A stretch of 5,367 nt of DNA from JAZLIT01 sp045617525 (GTDB taxonomy: Bacteria; Bacillota; Bacilli; Bacillales_A; Planococcaceae), in NCBI GenBank assembly GCA_045617525.1, contig JAZLIT010000132.1, positions 1 through 5,367 of the forward strand, given 5' to 3'. This document shows, piece by piece, positions 4,954 through 5,367 of this stretch; within the stretch, counting starts at the first letter, position 1, and the number at the start of each line of letters is the position of its first letter. The position numbers were made by a program, and so were the translations under genes. Under the pieces are notes generated by a model. That model was not told the origin of the DNA and ran no database searches. It worked only from the letters and a program-made list of their open reading frames with translations.

Positions 4954-5367
4954 CTAGTCTACCATGTGGTCAGAACCGAAGAAGTTCTTGAACATTTGAA
5001 CTGTTGTTGCACGGTTAAGTGCTGCGATAGAAGTTGTTAAAGGAATACCTTTTGGACAAGCAGCTACACAGTTTTGTGAGTTACCACAGTTCGCAAGACC
5101 ACCGTCGCCCATAATTGCAGCTAAACGCTCATCTTTATTCATAGCACCTGTTGGATGCGTGTTGAATAGACGTACTTGTGATAATGGTGCTGGTCCCATG
5201 AATGAAGCTGATTCAGACACGTTTGGACATGCTTCCATACATACACCACAAGTCATACATTTAGATAATTCATAAGCCCATTGGCGTTTGCGTTCTGGCA
5301 TACGTGGACCTTCGCCTAAATCATAAGTACCATCAAGTGGAACCCATGCTTTAACTTTCTTAAGTGC
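4954..5367 (-). CDS. sdhB: Succinate dehydrogenase iron-sulfur subunit (C-terminal part)
   Basis: The last 137 codons of SdhB; the N-terminal part, with the 2Fe-2S ferredoxin domain, lies beyond the window edge. The frame stays open to base 5367, so the methionine at 5301 (in PRMPERKRQW) is internal and not the start. SdhB passes electrons from the SdhA flavin to the menaquinone site of complex II on the inner face of the membrane. Both remaining clusters are visible, numbered within the visible part. Cys37, 40, 43 and 47 (CMTCGVCMEACP) and Cys94, 100 and 104 (CGNSQNCVAACPKG) form the 4Fe-4S and 3Fe-4S sites, with Cys104 completing the 4Fe-4S and Cys47 belonging to the 3Fe-4S by family rule. 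The C-terminal end is typical of Bacillales SdhB. It is the last gene of the sdhCAB operon, closed by the terminator at 4901-4940. Confidence 0.97.
   Translation of the reverse strand, partial: ALKKVKAWVPLDGTYDLGEGPRMPERKRQWAYELSKCMTCGVCMEACPNVSESASFMGPAPLSQVRLFNTHPTGAMNKDERLAAIMGDGGLANCGNSQNCVAACPKGIPLTTSIAALNRATTVQMFKNFFGSDHMVD

Overview
This is an ordinary core-chromosome stretch from a low-GC, endospore-forming Firmicute. AT-rich spacers, strong GGAGG-type ribosome binding sites, a GerE homologue and the gene order all point to Bacillales. My best guess is the Lysinibacillus/Solibacillus side (Planococcaceae-like), judged from protein flavour only. Every gene reads on the minus strand, so transcription runs from high to low coordinates. 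The order sdhB - ysmA - gerE - ysmB(marR) - racE - [small ORF] - rph - rdgB(ysnA) - yfcE(ysnB) matches the B. subtilis sdhCAB-ysmA-gerE-ysmB-racE-gerM-rph-ysnA-ysnB block as I recall it. The clear exception is that no gerM is present. A 65-residue two-helix membrane protein sits in that slot.

Layout in the direction of transcription. (1) 5367-4900: the C-terminal 137 codons of the succinate dehydrogenase iron-sulfur subunit, closed by a long near-perfect hairpin terminator. (2) 4900-4342: an acyl-CoA thioesterase-like hotdog protein with two candidate sigma-A promoters and a palindrome closely matching the FadR (fatty-acid degradation repressor) box. (3) 4341-4052: gerE, with a textbook sigma-K promoter and a TTG start. 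(4) 4051-2700: a MarR-family regulator and glutamate racemase in tandem, ended by a perfect 9-bp terminator. (5) 2640-2316: the small membrane protein as its own transcription unit. (6) 2310-737: rph and rdgB, overlapping by one base, with a terminator-like hairpin after rdgB. (7) 695-183: a YfcE-type metallophosphoesterase. (8) 143-3: tRNA-Arg(UCU) under a near-consensus sigma-A promoter.

The genes serve respiration (SdhB), acyl-CoA handling (YsmA), late mother-cell sporulation control (GerE), peptidoglycan precursor supply (RacE), tRNA 3' maturation (RNase PH), nucleotide-pool cleansing (RdgB), phosphodiester hydrolysis (YfcE) and translation (tRNA-Arg). They look like adjacent small transcription units, not one pathway. 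I see no mobile element, CRISPR array, phage gene or defence system. The points most worth checking are the FadR-like operator at ysmA, the small membrane protein in the gerM position, the sigma-K promoter that fixes the gerE start, and an unexplained GC-richer element upstream of rph. Several start codons chosen here (TTG or GTG, or an internal ATG) differ from the longest open frame, because the ribosome binding site decides them.
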